64,000 nt of DNA from CAYRTV01 sp964505785 (GCA_964505785.1 CAZDJZ010000008.1:1-64000); one strand, 5' to 3'; positions 7,862-16,618 are shown, counted from the stretch's first letter. Numbers and translations are program-made. The notes: generated by a model not told the origin, from the sequence alone.

Positions 7862-9775
7862 TTATTCCAAATATTCCGTATACCGGCTTTCCCATTCAAA
7901 GGGCCGGAAGGGTTTTCCTCCCGCTTCGAAGAACTTGGAAAAAAATTCAACAAACTGAAGCCGCATGGAATGGACAAATCCGCCTAGAAAGCTGATTCCC
8001 AGGTTAAAAAGATGCCCGCCAGTAAAAATCAATGCCGCCAGGAGCCAACCCAGCCAGGGAATCTCCCAAGCTGTTTGGGAAAGGGTGTTGACCACCATTG
8101 CAATAACGCTGGTGGCCAGGCCCAGAGCCAGCAAACGGGAATAGGAAAGAACATCCGAGAGATAACGGGAAATATCATATAGGCTGTAGAGTCCTCCAAA
8201 AAATCTCGCCAGAGGATTCCGGGACGGAACGGAAAAAAATATAATTCCCGCCGCGCCCACCAGGGTGATAACCCCCCAATAAGGCTTCCCGGCGACTAGA
8301 TATAAGACCAGAGCCGGCAGCAGCACCAGCCAGCCTCCCTCTACAAAGACCGCCCTGATAATGTCTCCCTGCTTCCAGGTTGAAATCAGCTTAAGCAGGG
8401 TTCCAAACCAGACTTGAATAAATCCCAGAACCAAGGATAACAGCAGAAAAGAAAGGGGATCATTCAGCGGGTCGATAATCATCAGGCTGGGAATTGTGAA
8501 TCCGAACCAGCCGCCCACCATTGTCCCGATAAACACATTGGCGATCCCGACCAAAACCAGCAGCTTGAGAAACTGCAGCAATCCGCCTTTCGGCCGGGCC
8601 AGCCGGATATAAAGCCAACCCAAAACCGCAACCAACAGCCCGTATCCGGCTTCACTCACTGTCAATCCCAGAAATAGAAAGAAAAACGGGGCTAGATATA
8701 AAGTCGGATCGAGTGACTTGCGGCTGGGCAAACCATAGAGTTTTGTGACCAATTCAAACGGACGGGCGGCCGGCGGGTTTTCCAGTATCACCGGAGACTC
8801 CTCTTCCGGATCCGGATCCCGCAAAAAGCAGGCGATGCTGTCAGAAAATTCCTGCAGGCTTTTTTCCAATCCTTCGATGTCCCGGGCCGGTATCCATCCC
8901 TCAAGGAAAAAAACCGTTTCGGTTTCTCCAAGGTTCTCCAGAGTCTGGATTTTACTCCGTTCATTCAACAGCACATCATATACCTTCATCAGTTCTTCCC
9001 GGCGGCGGCTGAGCTGTTTTCCTTCCCGGTCCAATTCCCCCAGCTGGATTTTTGCGGACTGGATTTCCTCCTGCATTTTCGTAATGATATCCGTCACCAG
9101 GTCTTCCGGACCCGCCCTTTCCATGACTGCAGCGGTAAAATAAAAAGGATCGAAGGAATATTCCTGAAGCCGGGCTTCGACATCATCCTTCCGGGAAATG
9201 TGATACACTAAAAATATCAGTACATCCCGCTTGGTCCGGTCAAGTTCATACAAGCAGAGCTCGGTCTCTACCTGTCCGGCCTTTAGCCGCTCCCATCCAG
9301 CTGCTGATATGGTGCCGAATCTCACTTCCGCTGTTTCGGTGGATTGGAGTGAGCGCAGCGGAACATTTAAGGATGTCAATCCCTGTAAAAAAAATATTTC
9401 TTTCTCCAGATAATTTATATGCGATACCTTATCATTTTCTTCTTTTTCCAGCTCCTCGGCCCGGGCCAAAAAGCGCTCATAATCCAAATCCAAAATGCGG
9501 GCCAGATCCTGTTTGTCAAGAGACGGCTTTTCCCGGAATAACTTTTCAACCGCCTTGGTTTCATCCCAGCGTCCGAGAAATTCAATCGCCTGGGAAAGGC
9601 GAAACAAACGGTGGTCCAAGTCGCTTTTTTCCGAAAGCGGAGATTGCAGGTCCAGCTCTTCCATCTGGGTCTTCTCGATTTGGACCTGTCCCTGCTGCTG
9701 AAGGAAAGACAGCAAATCCAGCTTCAGATTGGCCGGGGCCAAAATTTGGATTTTTTTTACCTCAGCAACACTCAT
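7862..9775 (-). CDS. ntpI: V/A-type ATPase subunit I (membrane stator)
   Basis: A 637-residue two-part protein. The N-terminal half (about 1-335) is a cytoplasmic coiled-coil and globular region that binds the peripheral stalks. The C-terminal half has about seven to eight membrane helices forming the ion half-channels next to the K ring. Features include LFLGLTVSEAGYG and the late GHLFNLGISFLGGFVHSMRLQFVEFF segment, which are typical of the family. It starts three bases after the stop of the upstream coiled-coil gene. The length is normal. Confidence 0.96.
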   Translation of the reverse strand: MSVAEVKKIQILAPANLKLDLLSFLQQQGQVQIEKTQMEELDLQSPLSEKSDLDHRLFRLSQAIEFLGRWDETKAVEKLFREKPSLDKQDLARILDLDYERFLARAEELEKEENDKVSHINYLEKEIFFLQGLTSLNVPLRSLQSTETAEVRFGTISAAGWERLKAGQVETELCLYELDRTKRDVLIFLVYHISRKDDVEARLQEYSFDPFYFTAAVMERAGPEDLVTDIITKMQEEIQSAKIQLGELDREGKQLSRRREELMKVYDVLLNERSKIQTLENLGETETVFFLEGWIPARDIEGLEKSLQEFSDSIACFLRDPDPEEESPVILENPPAARPFELVTKLYGLPSRKSLDPTLYLAPFFFLFLGLTVSEAGYGLLVAVLGWLYIRLARPKGGLLQFLKLLVLVGIANVFIGTMVGGWFGFTIPSLMIIDPLNDPLSFLLLSLVLGFIQVWFGTLLKLISTWKQGDIIRAVFVEGGWLVLLPALVLYLVAGKPYWGVITLVGAAGIIFFSVPSRNPLARFFGGLYSLYDISRYLSDVLSYSRLLALGLATSVIAMVVNTLSQTAWEIPWLGWLLAALIFTGGHLFNLGISFLGGFVHSMRLQFVEFFSKFFEAGGKPFRPFEWESRYTEYLE

Positions 9776-9778
9776 TAC

Positions 9779-10165
9779 TCAATCCTTCACGCCGGCGAAG
9801 CGCTTTTTTATCATCTTCGCTGCCCGGCTGACTGCAGCTGACCGGTGTTCCTTTGTGTTTTTTTTCAGCTGCTCCATTTCATCCCGGCCTTGCTTCCGGA
9901 TATCATCCGCCGTCTCTTCGGCTTCCTTAATGATTTGAGCCCGCTTGTGCTCAGCCTTTTTCCTGGCATCCTCCATCATAGACTCTTTGATCTTCCTGGC
10001 TTCCTCATGCGCATCTTCAATACGTTTCCGGGAAGCTTCATTCCTGGCGTCCTGCTTGATCTTTCGGGCCCGTTCTTCAGCCTGTCTTATTTGTTTCAGC
10101 GCCTCAAGAGGATTTCCGGATGATGCGTTTGGATTCATAGATTCCGCCTTCAGGTTAAATTTCAT
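9779..10165 (-). CDS. ntpF: V/A-type ATPase peripheral stalk coiled-coil subunit (NtpF / subunit H-G type)
   Basis: First gene of the ATPase operon. The product is almost all charged coiled coil, as expected for the partner of subunit E in the peripheral stalk. ATG 10165 would give 128 residues and a nearly leaderless message, because TATAAT lies on the minus strand at 10179-10174 with only a poor -35. ATG 10138 (MNPNAS) would give 119 residues with a weak GGCGGA in front. The order F-I-K-E-C-G-A-B-D is the same as in the E. hirae ntp operon. Confidence 0.8.
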   Translation of the reverse strand: MKFNLKAESMNPNASSGNPLEALKQIRQAEERARKIKQDARNEASRKRIEDAHEEARKIKESMMEDARKKAEHKRAQIIKEAEETADDIRKQGRDEMEQLKKNTKEHRSAAVSRAAKMIKKRFAGVKD

Positions 10166-10309
10166 ATTTGGTTATTATAATCTGTTTTAAGGTTTAAAAA
10201 AAGCACTAAAATGGGCGGGCCCTTATCTGCGTGCATTACTGACCTGAGAGGAATCCATGTTCGGACCTGACCTGCTCAGGCTAATTTATTCATCATGCGT
10301 TTAATTCAT

Positions 10310-10427
10310 CTGAATTATTCACGGGCCGGGATTACCGCAGATGCAAGGCGCCGGGCTGGAAGCTGTGAACTCCACCGCGAATGCCCTGAAACGAAGCAGA
10401 TGCAGTGAGGTTCGGCCCGCTGCAGAT
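10310..10427 (-). repeat. Partial R1 element (GC arm only)
   Basis: The 10166-10440 gap upstream of ntpF holds an inverted, truncated R1 copy. It starts with the terminal motif CTGAATTATTCACGGGCC, runs through ATTACCGCAGATGCA and ends with GCAGATGCAGTGAGGTTCGG. The AT-rich arm is missing. It ends close to the stop codon of the next gene at 10441. No gene is seen in the gap. Confidence 0.65.
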
Positions 10428-10440
10428 TGAGTAAACGCGA

Positions 10441-11340
10441 TCAGGGCAAAAAATCCTTCTGAAGATAGAACGCACAGGGCGCCGGCTGCCGCTTATTCGC
10501 GGCTTGCTCTATGGGTTTGAGCGGAGACCGGTAATGGATCTGGGCGAATTCAAAACGGACATAAGCGCCGGCATTGAAAATCTCTTCCAGCAGCAGAAAA
10601 TCAGGTTTCTCCTGGATATGGATAATCAAGCCCCCGCCCTTTTTGTGCGCGGCAGCGGCGGCATCCGCTATTTCGACCCGGCCTTCTTCAGTCAGAACGG
10701 CTTGGGTCACATGGATCCAGGCTCCGGCTTCCGCCAATCCGAATCCATCCCGGGGAAACTCCCCTTGATGATAATAGATCAACCTGGCCCCGCTCCTGCG
10801 GCAGTCTTCGGCCAGACGGACTAATTCAGCAAGGTCCCATTCCTTTTCCCGGTTACTGATATAGAGATACGCTCCTGCCAAGGCCAGTCTCTGAGTATCC
10901 AATACGGGAGCCTGAGGCTCCTCTTCCGGTTCAGCAGCTTCCTGCTTTTCTTCCGGATCGGCGGAATAAATAAAGCAAGCCAGTCTGGCCCGGTTCCGGC
11001 GGCAGATCAATGACAGTGCTTCTATTTCACTGGTATTGCGGGAATTTTCATCCGAAGTGTAGAAATCAGCACCGGCATCCAACAGCCACTCCAAATGAGG
11101 CATATCCAAAGTTCCGGAGTCGACCAAACGGAAGCGGCCTTTGCTGCCCACTGTTTTCTTTACGGCATCCAGAAGAAGGGAAAAGGGAAATTGATCATCC
11201 CGCACGGTCAGCTCCTTTCTGCAGGCCGCGCTTTTAAGCAGACTGAACCAGCGGGCCGGGTCTTGTTCAGCCAGGGCGGGATCAGACATGTTCGCAATCG
11301 GTTCTGGTTTTTTTTCAGCAGTTTGGTTGGTTTCAGCCAT
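10441..11340 (-). CDS. Hypothetical protein, possible TIM-barrel-like repeats
   Basis: A 299-residue soluble protein not recognised as a named family. ATG 11340 is chosen because AAGGA sits seven bases upstream; a GTG at 11346 would add two residues. Repeating units of strand plus helix such as HLEWLLDAGADFYTSDE, RLALAGAYLYIS and LLEEIFNAGAYVRFEF suggest an alpha/beta barrel. A Glu/Pro-rich insert lies near residues 130-147. There are no signal peptide, membrane helices or clear catalytic motif. It is divergent from queC across a 97 bp gap. Confidence 0.7.
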   Translation of the reverse strand: MAETNQTAEKKPEPIANMSDPALAEQDPARWFSLLKSAACRKELTVRDDQFPFSLLLDAVKKTVGSKGRFRLVDSGTLDMPHLEWLLDAGADFYTSDENSRNTSEIEALSLICRRNRARLACFIYSADPEEKQEAAEPEEEPQAPVLDTQRLALAGAYLYISNREKEWDLAELVRLAEDCRRSGARLIYYHQGEFPRDGFGLAEAGAWIHVTQAVLTEEGRVEIADAAAAAHKKGGGLIIHIQEKPDFLLLEEIFNAGAYVRFEFAQIHYRSPLKPIEQAANKRQPAPCAFYLQKDFLP

Positions 11341-11400
11341 GGTCACATCCTTAAAAAATATAGTATGTCAAAAACCCTGTGGGAAGTAAAGGGCCGTTGC

Positions 11401-11429
11401 TTGCAATCTCACCGGCTCTGTTCTATTAT
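11401..11429 (+). promoter_or_regulatory. Sigma70-like promoter of queC (leaderless)
   Basis: TTGCAA (11401-11406), a 17 bp spacer and TATTAT (11424-11429) form a good promoter. Initiation about seven bases downstream would fall at or next to the queC ATG (11438), and there is no ribosome site before that ATG. The transcript is therefore predicted to be leaderless or nearly so. Confidence 0.6.
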
Positions 11430-11437
11430 CAGAACAA

Positions 11438-12133
11438 ATGAACGCATGCGTGGTTTTATTTTCGGGCGGATTGGATTCCACCACCGCTTTAGTCTGGGCA
11501 AAACATCATTATCAAAAAGTTCATGCGCTGAGCTTTCTATACGGGCAGCGGCACAGCATTGAAGTCGATTTATCCAATATCACCGCTGAAAAATATGCCG
11601 TTCCCCAGACCGTGATATCCTTTGATTTTTCACCTGTTGGAGGCTCATCCCTGATTGATAAACAAATCACGATTCCGGAATTTGACGATAGCCGGAGTGT
11701 TCCTCCCGGTCCCCCCTCCACATATGTTCCCTTCCGCAACGGTATTTTTTTGTCTATATCCGCAGCTTGGGCGGAAGCCCGCGGCATTCAGGACCTGGTG
11801 GTCGGATTCAATGTGATCGATTCGCCGGAGTACCCGGATACCCGACCTGAATTCGTGGATGCCATGGAAACTGCCATCAACCACGGCACCGGTGCTGCTT
11901 TCGCTGAAGAGCTGATTCAAATTCAGGCACCTTTCATTCACAAAAAAAAATCCGAAATCATCCGGAGTGGATTGAAACTGGGAGCAGATTACTCCTATGC
12001 TGTTTCCTGCTATTCCGGTCGGGAAATTCCCTGCGGAAAATGTTCTTCCTGCCGTTTCCGTGAAAAGGCCTGGGCAGAAGCGGGAAAGCGGGATCATCTG
12101 CTCATCCGCTTGGAGAAAGAAGGAAAAATATGA
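11438..12133 (+). CDS. queC: 7-cyano-7-deazaguanine synthase QueC
   Basis: Converts 7-carboxy-7-deazaguanine to preQ0 with ATP and ammonia in queuosine synthesis. The 231-residue protein has the PP-loop SGGLDST at 9-15 and the C-terminal zinc cluster of four cysteines in SCYSGREIPCGKCSSCRFR. NGIFLSISAAWAE is also typical of the family. It overlaps queD by ATGA and heads a three-gene queCDE operon; queF lies 2.2 kb away on the other strand. A preQ1 riboswitch was looked for upstream and not seen. Confidence 0.96.
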   Translation: MNACVVLFSGGLDSTTALVWAKHHYQKVHALSFLYGQRHSIEVDLSNITAEKYAVPQTVISFDFSPVGGSSLIDKQITIPEFDDSRSVPPGPPSTYVPFRNGIFLSISAAWAEARGIQDLVVGFNVIDSPEYPDTRPEFVDAMETAINHGTGAAFAEELIQIQAPFIHKKKSEIIRSGLKLGADYSYAVSCYSGREIPCGKCSSCRFREKAWAEAGKRDHLLIRLEKEGKI

Positions 12134-12474
12134 GCTGGATATTAAAAGTCAGGGACAGGTTTCAAGCCGCCCATTATTTGGAAGAGTATCAAGGAAAGTG
12201 TGAAAAAATCCATGGGCACTCCTTTAAAGTGGAAGCGGAAATCCTGGTCACTAAACTGGACAAGGCCGGCCTCGGCATTGACTTCACCGAGATCAAGAAG
12301 GCATTATCCGGCATTCTGCCGGACCATACTCTGCTTAATGAAATATATCCCTTCAATCCTTCCGCTGAAAACCTGTCCCGGCAGTTCTACCAGGAACTTA
12401 AGAACCGGTTTCAGGTGGTCCGGGTCACCGTTTGGGAATCTGAGGATGCCTCCGCAACCTACTCTGAAGATTAA
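12130..12474 (+). CDS. queD: 6-carboxy-tetrahydropterin synthase QueD
   Basis: Converts dihydroneopterin triphosphate to 6-carboxy-5,6,7,8-tetrahydropterin, the substrate of QueE. The 114-residue product shows the zinc ligands H15, H28 and H30 (AAHYL and IHGHSF) and the catalytic Cys at 24, followed by LGIDFTEIK. The 3' end overlaps the queE start by 29 bases. GTP cyclohydrolase I, the first enzyme of the route, is not in the window. Confidence 0.95.
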   Translation: MSWILKVRDRFQAAHYLEEYQGKCEKIHGHSFKVEAEILVTKLDKAGLGIDFTEIKKALSGILPDHTLLNEIYPFNPSAENLSRQFYQELKNRFQVVRVTVWESEDASATYSED

Positions 12475-13075
12475 TGAAATCTTTGCGTCCATCCAAGGGG
12501 AAGGGCTCAGGCAGGGCGAACCCACGATTTTTATCCGGCTGACCGGGTGTAATCTCAGGTGTCCTTTCTGCGACACACGCGCGGCTTGGGAAACCGGCCG
12601 GGAAATGCCTATTCCGGACATTCTTGATTCTGTTGAACAAACCCGTCGGACCTTGCCTGCAGGATGGATCTGCCTGACCGGCGGAGAACCTCTGAAGCAG
12701 GAATTAAAAGGACTGGTCCTTCATTTGAAATCACGGGGATTCCGCATTCAGGCAGAAACCAACGGAACCTTATTCCAGGACCTGCCGGTTGACTGGTGGA
12801 CCGTCTCTCCAAAACCACCCCGCTATGCCTGCCGGGAGGAACTTCGACGCCGGGTTCGGGAAGTGAAGCTTATTGTCACCTCTGAGGTGACGGAAAATAC
12901 TTTGAGCACCCTGCGCAAGGGATTTTCCGCACACATTCCTCTGCTGCTGCAGCCGGAATCCAACCTCCCCGAATTTCAACAAAAAGCCCTGGATTTGCTG
13001 CGGTTTGGAGCCTGCGCCGGGCTCCCGAATCTGCGTCTGTCCCTGCAGCTGCATAAGATTTTAAACGTCAGATAA
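12446..13075 (+). CDS. queE: 7-carboxy-7-deazaguanine synthase QueE (radical SAM)
   Basis: Radical SAM enzyme that contracts the pterin ring to 7-carboxy-7-deazaguanine. The frame is open further upstream inside queD, but family proteins begin just before INEIFASIQGEG. ATG 12446 is therefore used, giving 209 residues. The cluster motif is C35-x3-C39-x2-C42 in GCNLRCPFCD, followed by TGGEPL. A GAGG directly abuts the ATG, so initiation probably depends on coupling to queD. Confidence 0.93.
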   Translation: MPPQPTLKINEIFASIQGEGLRQGEPTIFIRLTGCNLRCPFCDTRAAWETGREMPIPDILDSVEQTRRTLPAGWICLTGGEPLKQELKGLVLHLKSRGFRIQAETNGTLFQDLPVDWWTVSPKPPRYACREELRRRVREVKLIVTSEVTENTLSTLRKGFSAHIPLLLQPESNLPEFQQKALDLLRFGACAGLPNLRLSLQLHKILNVR

Positions 13076-13267
13076 ACTTGGTTATGTTGTGAAGCCGAGG
13101 GATGAAAAATCCCATGCCGCCTCACCTATCTCAAATCTTAAACCCCATTGGAGCCGGGGTATTATGAACGAAGCTGAATTTTCAAGAGCATTAACAGCCG
13201 TTGGTTTCATGAAAAGTGCGGAGTAAAGAAAAAAAATGCCATGGTTTGTCGTTTTGGGTTTTGCGGT

Positions 13268-14347
13268 TCAGTATTGATCCCAGAGTCGGCCCCAATCCGT
13301 GCGCGCAAACTTTTTTATTTTTCTCTTGCCGGTGGTTGGATACCAGATGCAGTCATGATAGACATTACTGGCAAACGGCGCCCAGAAAAGCAGCGGGGAA
13401 TGAAGCAGAATCTTTTCAAAGGGCCGCAGAAATCCTTTTCGGATCATCTGGTCTCCCCATATGACAAAACTGCGTTTGCTTTCAAAACCGAAATCAATAC
13501 CGGAAATATCTTCCCCGTCAAGTTCGATCTGGGACATATCCCCGGTTCCCAACTCACGTTCATGACACATCCGGATATACGGGATGTCCATCGGCTCAAA
13601 TCCCATCATCTTGGCCGCAACAGCGTCCAAAGCTACGGAATCGGAAGAGGCTAAAATGAAATTTTTTACTTTGGGCTCCATTGTGCGGGGGCCCGCTCCA
13701 TCGCCGCAAACCGTCCCGTCCATGACAGCGAAAATACCGGGATGCAGTTCCTGCTGCATCATCATCAGGTCCACAAGCACTTCATGCATATACTTGTGGG
13801 CGTAGTGACGGACTTCCTTCAGCAGGCCGCCGAACGAATTTTTCACTGCTCCGGTTGTGACAGAATGGCCGTGGGTTTTGACAGTCGGGAAATGGATAAT
13901 ATTCTTTCCAATGTACATTTTCGGGATTTGGATCCCTTCCGGAAAAATTTCGTTTAATTTCAGGAGAGGACTTTTAAATGAATAAGCCGTCCATTCCACC
14001 TCCGGAAGGGGCGTGAATGTCAATCCATACTTATCGAAAACCGGCGCCCATTTATTATTCCTTGCGCCTTTGACCGGATTGGTAACAACGGTCTTGTTTT
14101 CCAGAGGAAATAATTTTTCAGGCTTATGTCCATCCTCGAGCAGCGTCTTGATCACACCTTCTACTTGCCAGGGCTGGCTGGAACAGGCAGGAAAATACTT
14201 GGTCCAGGACAGATTGAGCTTCAGCAGAGTGTCCCTGTCCCGTGGAATGGCCTTCCGGTAGCCAGCCATATGCATCAACCGGCTGTAATCTTCAAGCACT
14301 CGGTCCGGGGATGTTTTCAATACCACAACTTTGGATGTTTTCATCAT
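13268..14347 (-). CDS. DUF362 domain-containing protein
   Basis: A 359-residue protein of the DUF362 family, seen in FPTVKTHGHSVTTGAVKNSFGG, the DGTVCGDGAGPRT segment and SSDSVALDAVAAKMMGF. Family members often carry or accompany ferredoxin domains; this one has no 4Fe-4S motif. The biochemical role is unknown. GAGGT lies seven bases before the ATG. Its stop codon directly abuts an R3-type TTTTGCG stretch. It follows the UbiA-family gene by only three bases, so the two are co-transcribed. Confidence 0.85.
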   Translation of the reverse strand: MMKTSKVVVLKTSPDRVLEDYSRLMHMAGYRKAIPRDRDTLLKLNLSWTKYFPACSSQPWQVEGVIKTLLEDGHKPEKLFPLENKTVVTNPVKGARNNKWAPVFDKYGLTFTPLPEVEWTAYSFKSPLLKLNEIFPEGIQIPKMYIGKNIIHFPTVKTHGHSVTTGAVKNSFGGLLKEVRHYAHKYMHEVLVDLMMMQQELHPGIFAVMDGTVCGDGAGPRTMEPKVKNFILASSDSVALDAVAAKMMGFEPMDIPYIRMCHERELGTGDMSQIELDGEDISGIDFGFESKRSFVIWGDQMIRKGFLRPFEKILLHSPLLFWAPFASNVYHDCIWYPTTGKRKIKKFARTDWGRLWDQY

Positions 14348-14350
14348 TGT

Positions 14351-15229
14351 TTAACCTCGCAAATAAATAATCAGAGACGCCGCTATAATCCAGAAAAAGA
14401 TATCCAGAAGCAGCGGCCGGTCCCGGAGAAGCAGATACTCTGGAGTTCCGCCTTCAGATTTTTGATGTACCAGATACAGATACCGGAAAATGCCGTAAAT
14501 AACAAAAGGGACCGTATAAATCAACTCATGCGTGCCGAATTTGGCTGCGGTTTCCGGGGAAATTGTATAGAGGCAATAGGCGATAACCGTCGAAGCCGTG
14601 ACCACAGCAATCATCTGATCAAGAAGATACGGGGAATATTCCTGCAGGATCGGCCGGTGGCTGGACGCCTCTTCTTCCAGCAGAATCAATTCATGCCGCC
14701 TTTTGCTCATAGCCAGAAATAAAGCGAGCAGCAGGGTGCAGATAAGAAGCCAGTGAGAAATGGAGACATCGATGGCCAGCCCGCCCGCGAGAACTCTGAA
14801 GATAAATCCCCCTGCAATCACAAACACATCCAAAATGACCACATGTTTTAAATAATAGGTATAGGCTATTTGCAGAATCAAGTAAAAAAACGCCATCAAA
14901 AAGACATCTTTACCCAGAAAAAAAGCACCGGTCAGACTCAAGCCCAATAGAACCATTGCTTCACTCCAGGCCTGGATTCGGGATATTTTTCCGGAAGCAA
15001 GCGGCCGCTTTGACTTCAGAGGATGCATTCTGTCCTCTTCGAGGTCCCGAATATCATTAAATATATATAAAGCGCCGGATAAAAGGCAAAAAACCAAAAA
15101 AACGGCAACGGTTGTCAACACCATGGGGATATGAAACAAACTCCGGGAAAATATGAGAGGGGCAAAGATAATCAAATTTTTGGTCCACTGCTGGGGCCGG
15201 GCAGCCTTAATCATATGCCACAAGGTCAT
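14351..15229 (-). CDS. UbiA-family prenyltransferase (decaprenyl-phosphate phosphoribosyltransferase-like)
   Basis: A 292-residue membrane enzyme with about nine helices. It has the Asp-rich active-site motif N58-D-I-R-D62-x3-D66 and the ARPQQWTKN start that is characteristic of the branch transferring phosphoribose to a polyprenyl phosphate. It may make a lipid-linked ribose or arabinose precursor for cell-surface sugars; other UbiA activities are possible. It lies between queF and DUF362 on the minus strand. Confidence 0.85.
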   Translation of the reverse strand: MTLWHMIKAARPQQWTKNLIIFAPLIFSRSLFHIPMVLTTVAVFLVFCLLSGALYIFNDIRDLEEDRMHPLKSKRPLASGKISRIQAWSEAMVLLGLSLTGAFFLGKDVFLMAFFYLILQIAYTYYLKHVVILDVFVIAGGFIFRVLAGGLAIDVSISHWLLICTLLLALFLAMSKRRHELILLEEEASSHRPILQEYSPYLLDQMIAVVTASTVIAYCLYTISPETAAKFGTHELIYTVPFVIYGIFRYLYLVHQKSEGGTPEYLLLRDRPLLLDIFFWIIAASLIIYLRG

Positions 15230-15253
15230 GTTGATCCTCCTTTCCCAAGAAAA

Positions 15254-15646
15254 TTATTTTTTTCGTGAACGAGGATAACGGGACTCCACCACGGATTTGA
15301 TTCCTCCGCGCGGACGGAATTCTCCTTTTACCGCCGCCCGGACCGGGTCGCAGGCGGTCACGATGTCTTCGAGGATGCGGTTAACGGCGTTTTCATAAAA
15401 TATTCCCAAATCCCGGTAAGCCAGAATATACATTTTCAGGGATTTCAATTCCATGCAGGATCTCTTCGGTTCATAATTGATAGTGATAATTCCGAAGTCC
15501 GGCAGTCCGGTGACCGGGCACAAGGATGTAAACTCCGGTATTTCCATGGTTATATCATAATTTGAGTATTGATTGGGAAATGTATCGATTTCCGGAAGCT
15601 CCGCATCCAGCCCCGCCTCAGCAGCCTGTTTATAATTATTGTTCAT
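15254..15646 (-). CDS. queF: NADPH-dependent preQ0 reductase QueF
   Basis: Reduces the nitrile of preQ0 to the amine preQ1, completing the soluble part of queuosine precursor synthesis begun by queCDE. The 130-residue short (unimodular) form shows the nucleophile C43 in TSLCPVTGLPD with D50, and the QueF motif ELKSLKMYILAYRD (66-79). A Lys/Arg-rich tail closes the protein. It is the first gene of a minus-strand group with the UbiA and DUF362 genes. Confidence 0.95.
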   Translation of the reverse strand: MNNNYKQAAEAGLDAELPEIDTFPNQYSNYDITMEIPEFTSLCPVTGLPDFGIITINYEPKRSCMELKSLKMYILAYRDLGIFYENAVNRILEDIVTACDPVRAAVKGEFRPRGGIKSVVESRYPRSRKK

Positions 15647-15720
15647 TATCGACTCCTTTTATATCAATGTAAAGTATACGATATGTTAGAAATAATGTGA
15701 ATCGTGAAAATGGTGAATAG

Positions 15721-16055
15721 CCTGAACTATTCATAAAAAAATTGCGGTATTTTTGCAATTTTTTTTTATCAGCGATTAAGATGAATTTTATTGAAAGTTC
15801 AAATGGAAAGTTTTTCATTTTCGTATTTATATTATAATCGCAATTTTTCACCCCTTCGGGCGGAGTCCTGAGGAACGAAGCGACGTGAGGACCTTAGACG
15901 GCTTCGTTCTTGAGAATCTGTCCGTCTGAGGCTGCCGCGGTCTGCTCGGCAGTCCTCACTGTGAAACTTTGCTGAAGGGCATTCGCGGTGAAGCAGTACA
16001 GCTTCGTGCCCTGCGCCTCGCATCTGCGGCAATCTCGACCCGTGAATAATTCAGG
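15721..16055 (+). repeat. R1 element with R2 sequence inside
   Basis: A full R1 copy between queF and the Fur-family gene, in the 15647-16158 gap. The termini are CCTGAACTATTCA and TGAATAATTCAGG. The AT arm has an inner hairpin (AAAAAAATTGC, nine-base loop, GCAATTTTTTT) and closes with ATAATCGCAATTTTT. After CCCTTCGGGCGG an R2-like insert (CCTGAGGAACGAAGCGACG...) enlarges the GC arm, which ends in GCATCTGCGGCAATCTCGACC. Confidence 0.8.
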
Positions 16056-16086
16056 ATAATTAATGGTAAATGGATTGCGTGTGGGC

Positions 16087-16115
16087 TTGACAAGCGAGAG
16101 AGAAGGGCGTATTAT
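16087..16115 (+). promoter_or_regulatory. Strong sigma70-like promoter of the Fur/NifX region
   Basis: TTGACA (16087-16092), a 17 bp spacer and TATTAT (16110-16115), close to consensus. A start near 16122 would lie inside the adjacent Fur box, so bound repressor would block initiation. It drives the Fur-family gene at 16159 and probably the DUF5320/NifX/Mrp genes after it. Confidence 0.8.
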
Positions 16116-16118
16116 TTT

Positions 16119-16137
16119 AATGAAAATGATTTTCATT
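16119..16137 (+). promoter_or_regulatory. Fur-type operator
   Basis: AATGAAAATGATTTTCATT is a perfect 9-1-9 inverted repeat. Its core TGAAAATGATTTTCA differs from the 7-1-7 Fur consensus at one position in each half. It overlaps the predicted transcription start. Autoregulation by the downstream Fur-family protein in response to iron or a related metal is the natural reading; the exact metal is inference. Confidence 0.8.
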
Positions 16138-16158
16138 ATCAATAAAGAGGTGAATTAG

Positions 16159-16617
16159 ATGCCAGGACCTAAAAAATGGCAAAGCAGAATGCGGGGGCAC
16201 GGTTCCAGATGGACCGCTCCCCGTAAAGCCATTGTGGATTTACTGAGCCGTACCAACCAGCATATGAGCGCCAAAGACATTTATACCGCCCTGATACAAA
16301 TCTATCCTGGAATCGGTTTGACCACTATTTACCGTACGCTGGATTTACTGGAAAAAATGAAACTCCTGAAAAAGATTTCCCTGTCAACCGGAGAAAATAA
16401 ATATGAACTCATCTATAACCGAAACGACCATCATCATCATCACCTGATCTGCACGGGCTGCGGAAAAATTATCGACTATGATGATTTCGTAGAGGAAGAA
16501 CTTCAATTGATCAAAAAAACAGAAGATGCCCTTTCCAAAAAACATAACTTTGTTATCAAAGATCATAATATTGAATTTTACGGCACATGTGAACAATGCC
16601 GAAAAGGAGGTGAATAA
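16159..16617 (+). CDS. Fur-family metalloregulator
   Basis: A 152-residue repressor with an N-terminal winged helix (RWTAPRKAIVDLLS, then TTIYRTLDLLEKM) and a C-terminal metal and dimer domain. It carries a run of five His, the CTGC pair and a C-terminal CEQC pair for structural zinc. GAGGTGA lies five bases before ATG 16159. The N-terminal MPGPKKWQSRMRGHGSR extension is basic. A Fur box in its own promoter points to autoregulation. Whether it senses Fe, Zn or peroxide cannot be settled by eye. Confidence 0.92.
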   Translation: MPGPKKWQSRMRGHGSRWTAPRKAIVDLLSRTNQHMSAKDIYTALIQIYPGIGLTTIYRTLDLLEKMKLLKKISLSTGENKYELIYNRNDHHHHHLICTGCGKIIDYDDFVEEELQLIKKTEDALSKKHNFVIKDHNIEFYGTCEQCRKGGE

Positions 16618-16618
16618 A

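Noticed and set aside
11347..11437. preQ1 riboswitch before queC
   Set aside because: No preQ1 consensus was seen, and the predicted leaderless start leaves no room for one.
12200..12445. Extended N-terminus for QueE
   Set aside because: This part lies in another frame of queD and has no QueE-like sequence; the family starts just before INEIF, so ATG 12446 is used.
13164..13226. 20-codon ORF between queE and the DUF362 gene
   Set aside because: It is too short and has no convincing ribosome site or family match.
15721..16055. R1 elements as simple intrinsic terminators
   Set aside because: The inner AAAAAAATTGC/GCAATTTTTTT hairpin looks like a bidirectional terminator, but this copy lies between divergent genes, and the larger nested structure is not explained by termination.
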